DNA from: Bacillota bacterium
GTDB lineage: Bacteria > Bacillota > Clostridia > Christensenellales > Aristaeellaceae
Reading direction: 5' to 3'
DNA: 64,000 nucleotides
NCBI GenBank assembly: GCA_023411395.1
Contig: JAEYOV010000049.1
Span: 23,254-87,253 of the forward strand
A program made the translations under genes and the position numbers. Below, one piece after another: positions 9,247 to 16,596 of this stretch. Numbering within the stretch: position 1 is the first letter of the stretch; the number at the start of each line of letters is the position of its first letter. The notes under the pieces were generated by a model. The model ran no database searches and was not told the DNA's origin. It worked only from the letters and a program-made list of their open reading frames with translations.

Positions 9247-9798
9247 ATGGATGACGATCGGAACCTCTCCCCCCTGACGAACGCAGCGAACCCCCCCGCA
9301 AGGGAAATGGATGCGGCTTATTTCGAGGAATTGTATCAGAAATATGCCACGGATGTGCTTCGGGTCAGTTACTTTTATTTGGGGGACAGGCAAAAGGCTG
9401 AGGATGTATGCCAGGATGTGTTCGTCCGGCTAATTACCAACGCCCCCATCATCACCGAAGGCCGGGAGAAAGCGTGGCTTTTGAAAGTGGCGCTGAACCG
9501 ATGCCGCGATTTGTGGCGGGCCGCCTGGGTGCGCCGGGTGGTGTTGGGTACACCGGCGTTTGAGTTGATTCCCGCGCCGGATGAAATCGCCAAGTTCACC
9601 GACCGGGCGGAAGTGATGGAGGCCATCCACCAGCTTCCGGCAAGTTTTAAGGAAGTTATATTGCTCCATTACTACCAGGGGTTTGGCATCTCGGAGATCG
9701 CGCAGATGATGAATCTGCCGGAGGGAACGATCTCCAGCCGCCTGTCCCGTGGGAGAAAAAAATTGGAGAACATTTTGAAAGGAGGCGATGCCCGGTGA
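9247..9798 (+). CDS. RNA polymerase sigma factor, ECF (sigma-70) family
   Basis: 183 residues from the ATG at 9247; a TTG at 9217 is also in frame. Region 2 is at about 20-85 (YQKYATDVLRVSYFYLGD, QKAEDVCQDVFVRL) and region 4 at about 125-175 (FKEVILLHYYQGFGISEIAQ, then GTISSRLSRGRKKL). The stop overlaps the GTG start of the next gene (GTGA), the usual coupling of an ECF factor with its anti-sigma factor. It would direct RNA polymerase to a small regulon in response to an envelope signal. The signal is not known. Confidence 0.92.
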   Translation: MDDDRNLSPLTNAANPPAREMDAAYFEELYQKYATDVLRVSYFYLGDRQKAEDVCQDVFVRLITNAPIITEGREKAWLLKVALNRCRDLWRAAWVRRVVLGTPAFELIPAPDEIAKFTDRAEVMEAIHQLPASFKEVILLHYYQGFGISEIAQMMNLPEGTISSRLSRGRKKLENILKGGDAR

Positions 9799-10757
9799 AA
9801 CGCTTCGAGGATTTGAAAGACATGGCGCAGGAAGCATTGGGTGGCTTGTATGCCGGGCAAGACCTGAAACTGCGGATACTAAAGGCGGCCAGGACGCAGA
9901 AGCCTGCCGCAAGAGTCCACTTCCGGCCCGTACCCATGATGGCCATGGCGGCGGCCCTTGTCGTGCTGGTTACGGCAGGTGCCTTGCTTTATCCGGGAGT
10001 GCTGGTCCCAAAAACCTCCCCCGACGGCACCAACGACGTCATTGTCAGCCTCCCTGCCGGCCAGGCTACCGCCATACCCTATGCCGCACGGGCCATGCTG
10101 CTGGACGTTCCCCCGGGGAGCATCACACTGAGCCCCGGGAGCAATAGTCCCGAATACCGCAGCATCTGGGCAAACGCCAGCGGCGGCAACTTTCCGCTCA
10201 TCTGTGTAAACGGAAAGTATTACCGCTTGATGCGCAACCCTTCCAGCATTCCCCAAGGCCTGCTGGGCGGCAGCATCGGCCAGGTATCCGAGTATACGGA
10301 TGAGCCTGCCCTTGCCGATCCGAACCAAATCGTCAGCAACGCCGTTGGCCAGGGCGAGACGGTGTACACCATCAGCGGCATGGGTGAAGCGCTGGTAGCC
10401 GCCAATGTGAATGGGGAAATGCGTGTATTCCAGCGGGTATCCTTTGCCAACAATGCCATCCTCGGCTGGGAATCGCTTGGCGATACGCTTGGCATCGGCG
10501 GCAAGGTCATCGGCATGGAGCTTACGGATGTGGGTACCGTCAGTGACCATGGCATGGCATCCTATCTGGCCGACATCCTTTTAAACAACGCTTCCTTTGT
10601 AAGCGCCGCCGGCAGCCAAAGCAGCAACCGTTCCCTTTTGATCCAGCTTGACAACGGCCTGTTTGTGCAGATGTTTGTCAAGAACGACACCCTTTCCGCC
10701 TGCGGCTCCTGGTCGTGTCCCGAGTTCTTTGAGGCGTTCAAAGCAGCTGTACAATAA
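9795..10757 (+). CDS. Putative membrane anti-sigma factor
   Basis: 320 residues from a GTG with GGAGG upstream, overlapping the sigma factor stop by 4 bp. About 45 cytoplasmic residues are followed by one membrane helix (about 48-70) and a large external domain with many small residues. No zinc anti-sigma signature (HxxxCxxC) is present, so it is not a classical ZAS protein. The role is inferred from coupling, length and topology. A terminator follows at 10772-10804. Confidence 0.65.
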   Translation: MKRFEDLKDMAQEALGGLYAGQDLKLRILKAARTQKPAARVHFRPVPMMAMAAALVVLVTAGALLYPGVLVPKTSPDGTNDVIVSLPAGQATAIPYAARAMLLDVPPGSITLSPGSNSPEYRSIWANASGGNFPLICVNGKYYRLMRNPSSIPQGLLGGSIGQVSEYTDEPALADPNQIVSNAVGQGETVYTISGMGEALVAANVNGEMRVFQRVSFANNAILGWESLGDTLGIGGKVIGMELTDVGTVSDHGMASYLADILLNNASFVSAAGSQSSNRSLLIQLDNGLFVQMFVKNDTLSACGSWSCPEFFEAFKAAVQ

Positions 10758-10771
10758 TCTACCCGCAATGC

Positions 10772-10804
10772 AAAAGCCGGTCCTGATGGAGGGCCGGCTT
10801 TTTT
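10772..10804. terminator. Bidirectional terminator
   Basis: AAAAGCCGG, a 13-nt loop, then CCGGCTTTTTT. It lies between the converging anti-sigma gene (+, ends 10757) and coat gene (-, ends 10815) and can serve both. Confidence 0.85.
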
Positions 10805-10814
10805 GTGTACTGCT

Positions 10815-11066
10815 TTACTGCTGCGTGTTTGAAAACTTCTGCCGCACCTGATCGATCTTCTGCTGCTCCACCTGTTGGGTGGGATACCATCCCTTGGCCG
10901 CCATTTTCTGATAGAGACCACTTTGCATGCCCAATGTGTCTTTCAGGGCATTGTTGAATGCAGCGTTTACATTGGCGGTATTTGCTTCCACGGTCCCGTG
11001 CATGTACAGATCGCAAGCGCCTTTGGTGGTCAAAAGCAAGTTTTCAATGATGTTCCTGTCGTTCAT
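10815..11066 (-). CDS. Spore coat protein, CotF family
   Basis: 83 residues (GGAGGGG 6 nt before the ATG). It begins with DRNIIENLLLTTKGACDLYMHG, then an E-x-N-x3-V-x3-F stretch and ends MAAKGWYPTQQ, all typical of the CotF/coat F four-helix family, which binds to the Clostridia and Bacillus spore surface. A second small helical gene follows 12 bp upstream, as is common for this pair. It is expected to be made in the mother cell late in sporulation. Confidence 0.85.
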   Translation of the reverse strand: MNDRNIIENLLLTTKGACDLYMHGTVEANTANVNAAFNNALKDTLGMQSGLYQKMAAKGWYPTQQVEQQKIDQVRQKFSNTQQ

Positions 11067-11078
11067 GCATGCCCCTCC

Positions 11079-11252
11079 CTACACCAATTGGTAAAGCTGG
11101 TTGTAAATCTGCCTGTGTTTATCCATCAACTGCTGGACAAAACCTTTCAGCTCCGGGTCCGTCAGGCCCTGCATTGCCTGCTGGCACTGGGTTTTCAGAA
11201 ATTTTTCGTGGTTTAAAGCATCCTCAATATACAGCAATTCTTTGGGACTCAT
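11079..11252 (-). CDS. Small coat-associated helical protein
   Basis: 57 residues from the ATG at 11252 (GGAGGTG 6 nt upstream; a GTG/ATG further up lacks one). MSPKELLYIEDALNHEKFL and GFVQQLMDKHRQIY form a helical hairpin like the short partners found before CotF genes in Clostridia. It is probably co-transcribed with the CotF gene. The function beyond coat association is inferred from position. Confidence 0.65.
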   Translation of the reverse strand: MSPKELLYIEDALNHEKFLKTQCQQAMQGLTDPELKGFVQQLMDKHRQIYNQLYQLV

Positions 11253-11357
11253 TGCCTTCACCTCCATCTGTAGTATGTTCGTTGCGTAAAAAGCTTATTC
11301 CGGTTCCGGCAGTTGCCCCGGCTAAAGACATGGATTGAAAAAAATTTCAAGGGCCCA

Positions 11358-11409
11358 TTGACAAATGCGCTTATGTCGTCTATAGTGTGTATGCACATTA
11401 TTTACACTA
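11358..11409 (+). promoter_or_regulatory. Promoter and operator of the GntR-ABC operon
   Basis: TTGACA (11358-11363), 17 bp, TATAGT (11381-11386) form a strong sigma-A promoter. An inverted repeat TAGTGT-N15-ACACTA (11383-11409) overlaps the -10 and the start of the transcript, where a YtrA-type repressor would block transcription. Confidence 0.75.
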
Positions 11410-11428
11410 TGACATCAGGAGGAACCCT

Positions 11429-11803
11429 GTGGATATCCTGATCAGCAATGCCAGCAACAAACCAATTTACGAGCAGATTACCGACCAGATCAAGGGACTG
11501 ATCCTGGGCGGCGCACTATCCGCCGGGGATGCGCTGCCAAGCATGCGGTATCTGGCCAGGGAGCTGCGTATCAGCGTCATCACCACCAAACGCGCTTATG
11601 CCGACCTGGAGCGGGACGGTTTCATCGTCACCGTCACGGGGAAGGGCACCTTTGTGGCTGACAAAAACATGGACTTTTTGAGGGAGGAAAAGCTTCGCAG
11701 GATCGATCAGCACCTGCTGTCCGCCATCGAAGCGGCGCGCCAGGCCGGAATATCCCTCAACGACCTTACCCAGGCGCTCATCACGCTGTATGAAGGAGAC
11801 TGA
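11429..11803 (+). CDS. GntR-family transcriptional regulator, YtrA subfamily
   Basis: 124 residues from the GTG at 11429, which has AGGAGG 6 nt upstream. The winged helix (KPIYEQITDQIKGLILGG, ALPSMRYLARELRIS, KRAYADLERDGF, GKGTFVA) is complete. The short C-terminal helical tail without a ligand domain is typical of the YtrA subfamily, which represses its own operon with an ABC transporter. It is followed 2 bp later by the ATPase gene. The operator is described separately. Confidence 0.92.
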   Translation: MDILISNASNKPIYEQITDQIKGLILGGALSAGDALPSMRYLARELRISVITTKRAYADLERDGFIVTVTGKGTFVADKNMDFLREEKLRRIDQHLLSAIEAARQAGISLNDLTQALITLYEGD

Positions 11804-11805
11804 TT

Positions 11806-12666
11806 ATGACCGATGCCATATCTGCGCGCGGGCTGCGCAAAAGCTATCAGGATTTTACCCTGCAGAATGTTTCCATCGCCCTGCCGCCGGGCCAGGTGAT
11901 GGGCTTTGTGGGGGAAAACGGCGCGGGAAAGACCACCACCATCAAAGCCCTGCTTGGGGTTATCAGCAGGGACGCGGGAGATGTTGAGCTTCTGGGCCTG
12001 CCCATGGAGGGCAATGAAAAAAAGCTGAAGGAGCAAATCGGCGTTGTGCTGGCGGAAGGGCAGTTTCACGACTGTCTGACGCTTGGCGGCATCCGTAAAA
12101 TTCTCAGAAACATTTATGCCACCTGGGATGAGAAGCTGTTTGAAAAGCTCTGCAGACAGTTTTCCCTGCCGGACAGGAAGCCCTACAAGGATTTTTCCAC
12201 CGGCACCAAGCGCAAAACCGCCATCGTCGCGGCCCTCGCCCATCATCCAAGGCTGCTTATTCTGGATGAGCCCACCAGCGGCCTGGACCCGGTGGTAAGA
12301 GAGGAAATGCTGGACCTGTTCCTGGACTTCATGCAGCAGGACGACCACGCCATCCTCTTTTCCAGCCACATCACAGGAGACCTGGACAAGATCGCCGACA
12401 GCATCACCTTTTTGCATCAGGGGAAAATCATCTTCAGCCGCAGCCGGGAGGATCTGGCCGAAAAAATGGGGCTTTTAAAGTGCGGCAGCGCAGCCTTCCA
12501 GGCTCTGGACAAAAGCCACGTGCTTCGCATCCGCAAAAGCGCCTTCGATGTGGAGGCACTGGTGGATAACCGCCTCTTCTACGCCGGCCGTTACCCCGAA
12601 CTGCTCCTGCAGCCTGCCACCACGGAAGAGATCATGTTGTTTTACGTCAGGGGGGAATCGCTATGA
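11806..12666 (+). CDS. ABC transporter ATP-binding protein
   Basis: 286 residues. Walker A GENGAGKTT (36-44), signature FSTGTKRK (130-137, a degenerate LSGGQ as in YtrB-like ATPases) and Walker B LLILDEPTSGLDP (150-162, D154 E155) are all present, with a switch histidine in SSH. It powers the permease encoded next, with which it overlaps by 4 bp. YtrA-linked transporters of this type respond to cell-wall-active antibiotics in Bacillus; here that is only an analogy. Confidence 0.92.
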   Translation: MTDAISARGLRKSYQDFTLQNVSIALPPGQVMGFVGENGAGKTTTIKALLGVISRDAGDVELLGLPMEGNEKKLKEQIGVVLAEGQFHDCLTLGGIRKILRNIYATWDEKLFEKLCRQFSLPDRKPYKDFSTGTKRKTAIVAALAHHPRLLILDEPTSGLDPVVREEMLDLFLDFMQQDDHAILFSSHITGDLDKIADSITFLHQGKIIFSRSREDLAEKMGLLKCGSAAFQALDKSHVLRIRKSAFDVEALVDNRLFYAGRYPELLLQPATTEEIMLFYVRGESL

Positions 12667-13295
12667 AAGGCCTGCTGCTAAAGGATTTTCTCCTGCTTAA
12701 AAAAACGGGCCGCATCTTTATTTTGCTGATGGGCTTGTACCTTGTCATGACGGTTTTTATGGATACCGACCTGGGCCCGCTGATGGTTTTTATCTGCGGC
12801 ATGCTCTCCATATCCACCTTTGCCTACGATGAGCAGGCCAAGTGGGACGGTTACGCCCTCACCATGCCCCTGTCCAAGCGTGATCTGGTATGCGCCAAGT
12901 ACATTCTGACCATCCTCCTGTGCCTTGTGGGCGCGGTAGCCGGCGCCATCCTGAGCATTGCCGGAAGCCTGGACGCTCCTGTGACCGACTGGAATGGCAT
13001 CCTCACCGCCTCCGGCATCGCGCTGTGCGCCAGCTATCTGTTCAACAGTCTGGCGCTGCCCCTTTTGTACAAGTTCGGCGCGGAAAAATCCCGCGTGATT
13101 CTGCTGGCCTGCTATGCCGTGCCCCTCATCGGCGCCTCGCTGGTGATGAACGAGCTGGAGAAATCCACAGCCTCCCTCCTTCGCCTCCAGCCCCTTCTGA
13201 ACCTGGGAGCCATCCTCCTCCCCTTCGTCACCATCGCCGCTCTGCTGATCTCCTACTTTATCTCACTGCGCATCTATGGCAGAAAGGACGTCTGA
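12663..13295 (+). CDS. ABC-2 type transporter permease
   Basis: 210 residues with six membrane helices (about 12-32, 36-50, 80-102, 115-135, 143-162 and 175-200). The amphipathic N-terminus MKGLLLKDFLLLKK is typical of ABC-2 permeases. The ATG overlaps the ATPase stop (ATGA). The ATPase and permease would form an export or resistance transporter. A perfect terminator follows. Confidence 0.85.
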   Translation: MKGLLLKDFLLLKKTGRIFILLMGLYLVMTVFMDTDLGPLMVFICGMLSISTFAYDEQAKWDGYALTMPLSKRDLVCAKYILTILLCLVGAVAGAILSIAGSLDAPVTDWNGILTASGIALCASYLFNSLALPLLYKFGAEKSRVILLACYAVPLIGASLVMNELEKSTASLLRLQPLLNLGAILLPFVTIAALLISYFISLRIYGRKDV

Positions 13296-13320
13296 CAGGA
13301 AAGAAATGGATGGCACATAA

Positions 13321-13358
13321 TCGGGGAGGGCTTCGTTTGAAAGAGAAGCCCTCCCCGA
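13321..13358. terminator. Bidirectional terminator
   Basis: A perfect 14-bp stem (TCGGGGAGGGCTTC and its complement) with a 10-nt loop, between the converging ABC permease (+) and the secreted protein gene (-). Confidence 0.85.
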
Positions 13359-13362
13359 ATGA

Positions 13363-14064
13363 TTATTTCACGATCAATCCAAAAATCTGGGGCGGCGCCG
13401 AAAACGCCATCATGCCATTGTACAGCACCGTCACCTCGTCCCCTGCTTCCAGCGCCTCCGGCAAAGCAGTTTCTTCGCCAAGGTTCACAAGGATGGCTCC
13501 CGTCTCCGTGTCCAGCATGAAATAGCCTTCCCCAATCTCCGCAACCGTGCCGGATGCCTTCGCGTACACATCCACCTTCAGCCCGCCCGCCTGGGCAGGA
13601 TAGGACAGCGCCATGATGCCGCTGAAGTATACCGCCACAAAGTCCCCCTCATGAAGTGCAGCTTCCATTTCCGGCAGATGCACCGTTACCAGACTGTATT
13701 TTTCCGATTCCACCAAAGCGGTCCTGGCGGCCTCATCCAAGGAAAGCACCGTGCCCTCAATCACAAAGCAGCTTATCTTTTGGGCCGTTACCTGAGGAGG
13801 CAGTGATTCCGCCATAGCCCCGTCATAATCCACAAACACATACTGGCCCGCCGTCAGGAAAGAAACTCCCTCCAGCAACGTTTCCTCATTGATTTGCACC
13901 AGGATCTGGCCTTGTGATATACTGCCCATCAGGAAGCTCCCGTCTTCACCGACCTCCAGGATCACACCCTCCAACTGCGCCGGGATAGCCATTCCCGCCA
14001 TTGCGCCGGGGATCATCCCGGCGGCAATCATCAGCACCAGCACAAACAGAAAAACCTTTTTCAT
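13363..14064 (-). CDS. Secreted protein with three internal repeats
   Basis: 233 residues with a signal peptide (KKVFLFVLVLMIAAG, cleavage likely near GAMA-G, residue 23). The mature part has three copies of about 65 residues, each ending in the same motif: YDGAMAESLPPQ, YFSGIMALSYPAQ and YNGMMAFSAPPQ. Each copy is predicted mostly beta (VILEVGEDG..., VLSLDEAART..., VAEIGEGYF...). The repeats look like an OB- or barrel-type fold, but I do not recognise the family. RBS is TAGGAGG. It stands alone and shares the terminator with the ABC operon. Confidence 0.75.
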   Translation of the reverse strand: MKKVFLFVLVLMIAAGMIPGAMAGMAIPAQLEGVILEVGEDGSFLMGSISQGQILVQINEETLLEGVSFLTAGQYVFVDYDGAMAESLPPQVTAQKISCFVIEGTVLSLDEAARTALVESEKYSLVTVHLPEMEAALHEGDFVAVYFSGIMALSYPAQAGGLKVDVYAKASGTVAEIGEGYFMLDTETGAILVNLGEETALPEALEAGDEVTVLYNGMMAFSAPPQIFGLIVK

Positions 14065-14255
14065 AAGTACCTCCTAAAGCGATTTGTTTGCCTTCCTTAC
14101 TGTTGGACGACAGGTTTTTGATTTTGTTCCCAGTGCCTCTCCACAGTACCTTATGCCCCATGGATGGCATCGAATCTGCAATTCACCTTCCTACGGGAAG
14201 TTATGGATTCTGCGGAAACTGGGAAATCCGCCGGAATCAGTCTGAGGAATCTACA

Positions 14256-14290
14256 GTCTGGGGAATCCGCAAGTCTGGGGAATCCGCCTG
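14256..14290 (+). repeat. 35-bp direct repeat flanking the IS30-type element, left copy
   Basis: Two units of TCTGGGGAATCCGC, 17 bp apart. The same 35 bp with 3 differences occurs at 15871-15905 directly outside the right end of the element. A third unit is at 14303-14316 just before the left terminal repeat. Confidence 0.8.
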
Positions 14291-14316
14291 GGGAATTTAC
14301 TGTCTGGGGAATCCGC

Positions 14317-15870
14317 GTAAATTCCCAAAGTAAGTTCCACAGTGGGAAGAGTGTAGAATTTACATAGAAAAGCAAAGGAAGTAAGTTTGGGAAAAGCGGT
14401 ATCAAGTAAGGCTAAGCACGGTTAATCAGACATAGCAGAGCAAAGAAGTCGAAGCGAAACAAGCCTTGAAACGGGCCGTCTCAAAGTAACTTCCACCGTA
14501 TGGGAATTAAGTATGGGAAATTTTCCAGTGGGTTTGCTAGAAAAGGATTATTCTAAAAAGGCAGCAATTTAGGGGATTGGATCACTTTGTCAGGGGGAAC
14601 GAATTGAACGCCCAGAATCTTGACAGCAGCTTCGCTAAAGATGAAAGTAAACATTTCGTATGGAGTTCTGCCATTCAGGATCTTTCTTTTGACGCCATTC
14701 ACGTGGGAGAAAACCAGGTTGACCGTATCCTGTGTAAACCCGTCAAAGGATGAGCCTTTTGGGACGATGTCACGGAACAGGGTGTGATTCTTCTCAACAT
14801 ATGGCTTTTGGGAAGACTGCATAGGGTCACAGAAGAATAGATCGGTTTCCTTCTGTCCATCCAAACCATTCTCAATGGTGAAAACATCGGCAAATTCTCC
14901 CCCGTTGTCGGTAAGAATGATAGCCATGATGCTACCGAAACGAATGCCTGCAGCATCAAAGCGATTTTTGAGCGATTGGATTTTCTGTGCTGTTTCAGAG
15001 GCGGTTTTATTGTCTAAAAGAATGCCCGCCATGAAATTGCAAAGGGTAAAATCCAGCGTCAGTATGACCTTGCCGCCGATACGGCCAATGACTGTGTCCA
15101 TCTCAACCCATGAGGCCATTCCACTTTCATTCATGAAGCGAAGGAAATCTTCATAAGTTCTGCCGACTTTAAGCGCTTTGGGGACATAGTCATTAGGCCT
15201 TTTATTCCTGGGTTTGAATTTGACCACCCTTGGGAAATCAATCGCACTAACCGAAAATATCCTTGTTTCAGATGCCGGTAAACAGTGGACTTGGATACAC
15301 CGAGCTCTTTCGTCTGCATGATGTGGTACAGATGTTGCCCGTGTTGGACACCTTCTGAAAGTACCCTGTCCATTTCGTAAAAAGATTCCTTGCTCAAGGA
15401 GATCCCCTCGCGGGCTTCGCAGAGCAGTGCCTCATATTCCTGATGCGCCTTTTTTGCGTGGTAGAACTGCTTCCGGTACTTGCACCGGGTGTGCCTTCTG
15501 TTGCATGGGTTGCACACGAACGGTGCTTTGAGTAGTGCCGGACAGACTTCAGGCACTATGGGATTGCCGTGCATATCGGTTCTGGTCACATCGTCCACTG
15601 CAACGTCTAGATGCTTTTTCACCTCTTTGGAAATGGTAGTCTGGTCCTTGCCGATCCTTTTGGCTATTGCCTTGAATGTCATCCCATGATACAGGCAATC
15701 CTGTATCTCAATACGGTTTTCCATGGTCAGATGCTTGTTCTTTTGTGTTTCTGTGTTTGTCATGGCTTCCTCATCGTCCTGGAAAATTTCCCGGACTTAA
15801 TTCTACCAGATGCCGTGTCAGACTAAATTCCACTCCCGCGTCCACTGTGGAACTTACTTTGGGAATTTAC
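14317..15870 (-). mobile_element. IS30-family insertion sequence
   Basis: A 1554-bp element bounded by perfect 29-bp terminal inverted repeats at 14317-14345 and 15842-15870 (outer end GTAAATTCCCAAAG). It carries one transposase reading frame split by a -1 shift. The flanks carry direct repeats (14256-14290 and 15871-15905) that may mark the target array or a duplication. Another GGGAATTTAC at 14291-14300 forms a second inverted copy of the outer end, 16 bp away from the left terminus. Confidence 0.85.
14553..15763 (-). pseudogene. IS30-family transposase, split by a -1 frameshift
   Basis: Two overlapping frames together give a full IS30 transposase. The N-terminal frame (15763 to about 15250) has the HTH (MENRIEIQDCLYHGMTFKAIA, KDQTTISKEV) and a cysteine-rich linker. 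The C-terminal frame (about 15250-14553) has the DDE core: D in EMDTVIGR, D in LTDNGGEF and E in VEKNHTLF. The switch is at a run of four T on the coding strand (15254-15257): a fifth T would give GYFSVSAIDFP, the usual wording. So it is either a one-base deletion (inactive) or a programmed -1 shift. No canonical slippery heptamer is seen. Confidence 0.85.
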
Positions 15871-15905
15871 TTCTGGGGAATCCGCACTTCTGGGGAATCC
15901 GCCTG
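15871..15905 (+). repeat. 35-bp direct repeat flanking the IS30-type element, right copy
   Basis: Matches 14256-14290 in the same orientation with three mismatches. It starts at the base after the right terminal inverted repeat. Confidence 0.8.
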
Positions 15906-15913
15906 AAAAAGTC

Positions 15914-15942
15914 TAGACAAACCGCCATCGGTCTGTTATAAT
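15914..15942 (+). promoter_or_regulatory. Promoter of the tRNA-Thr/tRNA-Pro pair
   Basis: TAGACA (15914-15919), 17 bp, TATAAT (15937-15942), 16 bp before the tRNA-Thr 5' end. It is not preceded by any other gene on this strand. Confidence 0.7.
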
Positions 15943-15958
15943 GATGCACGCTGGATTT

Positions 15959-16034
15959 GCCAATATAGCTCAGTTGGTAGAGCAGCGGTTTCGTAAACCG
16001 CAGGTCAAGGGTTCGAGTCCCTTTATTGGCTCCA
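15959..16034 (+). tRNA. tRNA-Thr (anticodon CGT)
   Basis: Full cloverleaf: acceptor GCCAATA/TATTGGC, D arm AGCTCAGTTGGTAGAGC, anticodon stem GCGGT/ACCGC around loop TTCGTAA, T arm GGGTTCGAGTCCC, discriminator T and an encoded CCA. Confidence 0.97.
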
Positions 16035-16040
16035 TTTTTT

Positions 16041-16117
16041 CGAGGTGTAGCGCAGTTTGGTAGCGCGTTTGGTTCGGGACCAAAAGGTCGCAGGTTCAAA
16101 TCCTGTCACCTCGACCA
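16041..16117 (+). tRNA. tRNA-Pro (anticodon CGG), prophage integration site
   Basis: Full cloverleaf: acceptor CGAGGTG/CACCTCG, anticodon stem TTTGG/CCAAA around TTCGGGA, T arm CAGGTTCAAATCCTG, encoded CCA. The 3' end (16094-16117) is the left attachment core; the tRNA stays intact because the phage core restores it. Confidence 0.97.
16094..16117 (+). other. attL core of the prophage
   Basis: 24 bp from the T-arm to CCA of tRNA-Pro, repeated exactly at 61853-61876 next to the integrase. The host lies on the left and the phage on the right. Confidence 0.92.
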
Positions 16118-16121
16118 CATG

Positions 16122-16155
16122 AAAAGCCCGGAGAATCAAGGTTCTCCGGGCTTTT
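16122..16155 (+). terminator. Terminator after tRNA-Pro (phage-supplied)
   Basis: Perfect 14-bp stem (AAAAGCCCGGAGAA and complement) and a 6-nt loop ending in TTTT. It lies inside the prophage; the host's own terminator is now at 61877-61915. Confidence 0.88.
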
Positions 16156-16166
16156 GCATTTCTCCA

Positions 16167-16241
16167 AGTACACACAAAAGTACACGCTTTGGATTTCAGA
16201 AGATCGACATCAGTGAAGGGTTCAACTCCCATCACCTCCAT
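16167..16241 (+). repeat. Integrase arm-type sites and a degenerate att core
   Basis: Two AGTACAC sites (16167 and 16179) 12 bp apart match a pair at 61717 and 61729 with the same spacing; similarity continues for about 16 bp after the second site. At 16217-16241 there is a tRNA-3'-end-like stretch (GGGTTCAACTCCC, then ATCACCTCCA) resembling the tRNA-Pro core with about five mismatches. Confidence 0.65.
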
Positions 16242-16290
16242 CAAGTAAAAACCAATCACCACACTTTTAACAACGCATCTATTTCCACCA

Positions 16291-16449
16291 CTACGGATTT
16301 ACATTCTTCCGCGGCGTCCATCGAACACCCTCCAACTGGTAGTGCACCTCCCCTCTCCATTGTCGTCGACGCAGCTGAACTAAAAAAGTGGTATTGAGCT
16401 TCATCTCATATGTTATACCGTTGCCACGAATGATAATCCTGGGTGCCAT
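16291..16449 (-). CDS. Possible small protein, unknown function
   Basis: 52 residues, starting MAPRIIIRGNGITYEMKLN, with AAGGAAGG 4 nt before the ATG and a TATAAT on its strand near 16483. The product is basic (QLRRRQWRG) and has no motif I recognise. It is divergent from the methyltransferase gene. It may be a remnant rather than a working gene. Confidence 0.35.
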   Translation of the reverse strand: MAPRIIIRGNGITYEMKLNTTFLVQLRRRQWRGEVHYQLEGVRWTPRKNVNP

Positions 16450-16596
16450 GATACCTTCCTTAAACATTGAAATATTCCTGCAATTATAGAGGTTTAGGAC
16501 ATTCAATTATGGTATAATCCACACACAAGTCTCCTTTTGAAAACTTGCCATAACGACAAAGATGTTATAAAATACACCGAGGAAAGAGGTGAAATT

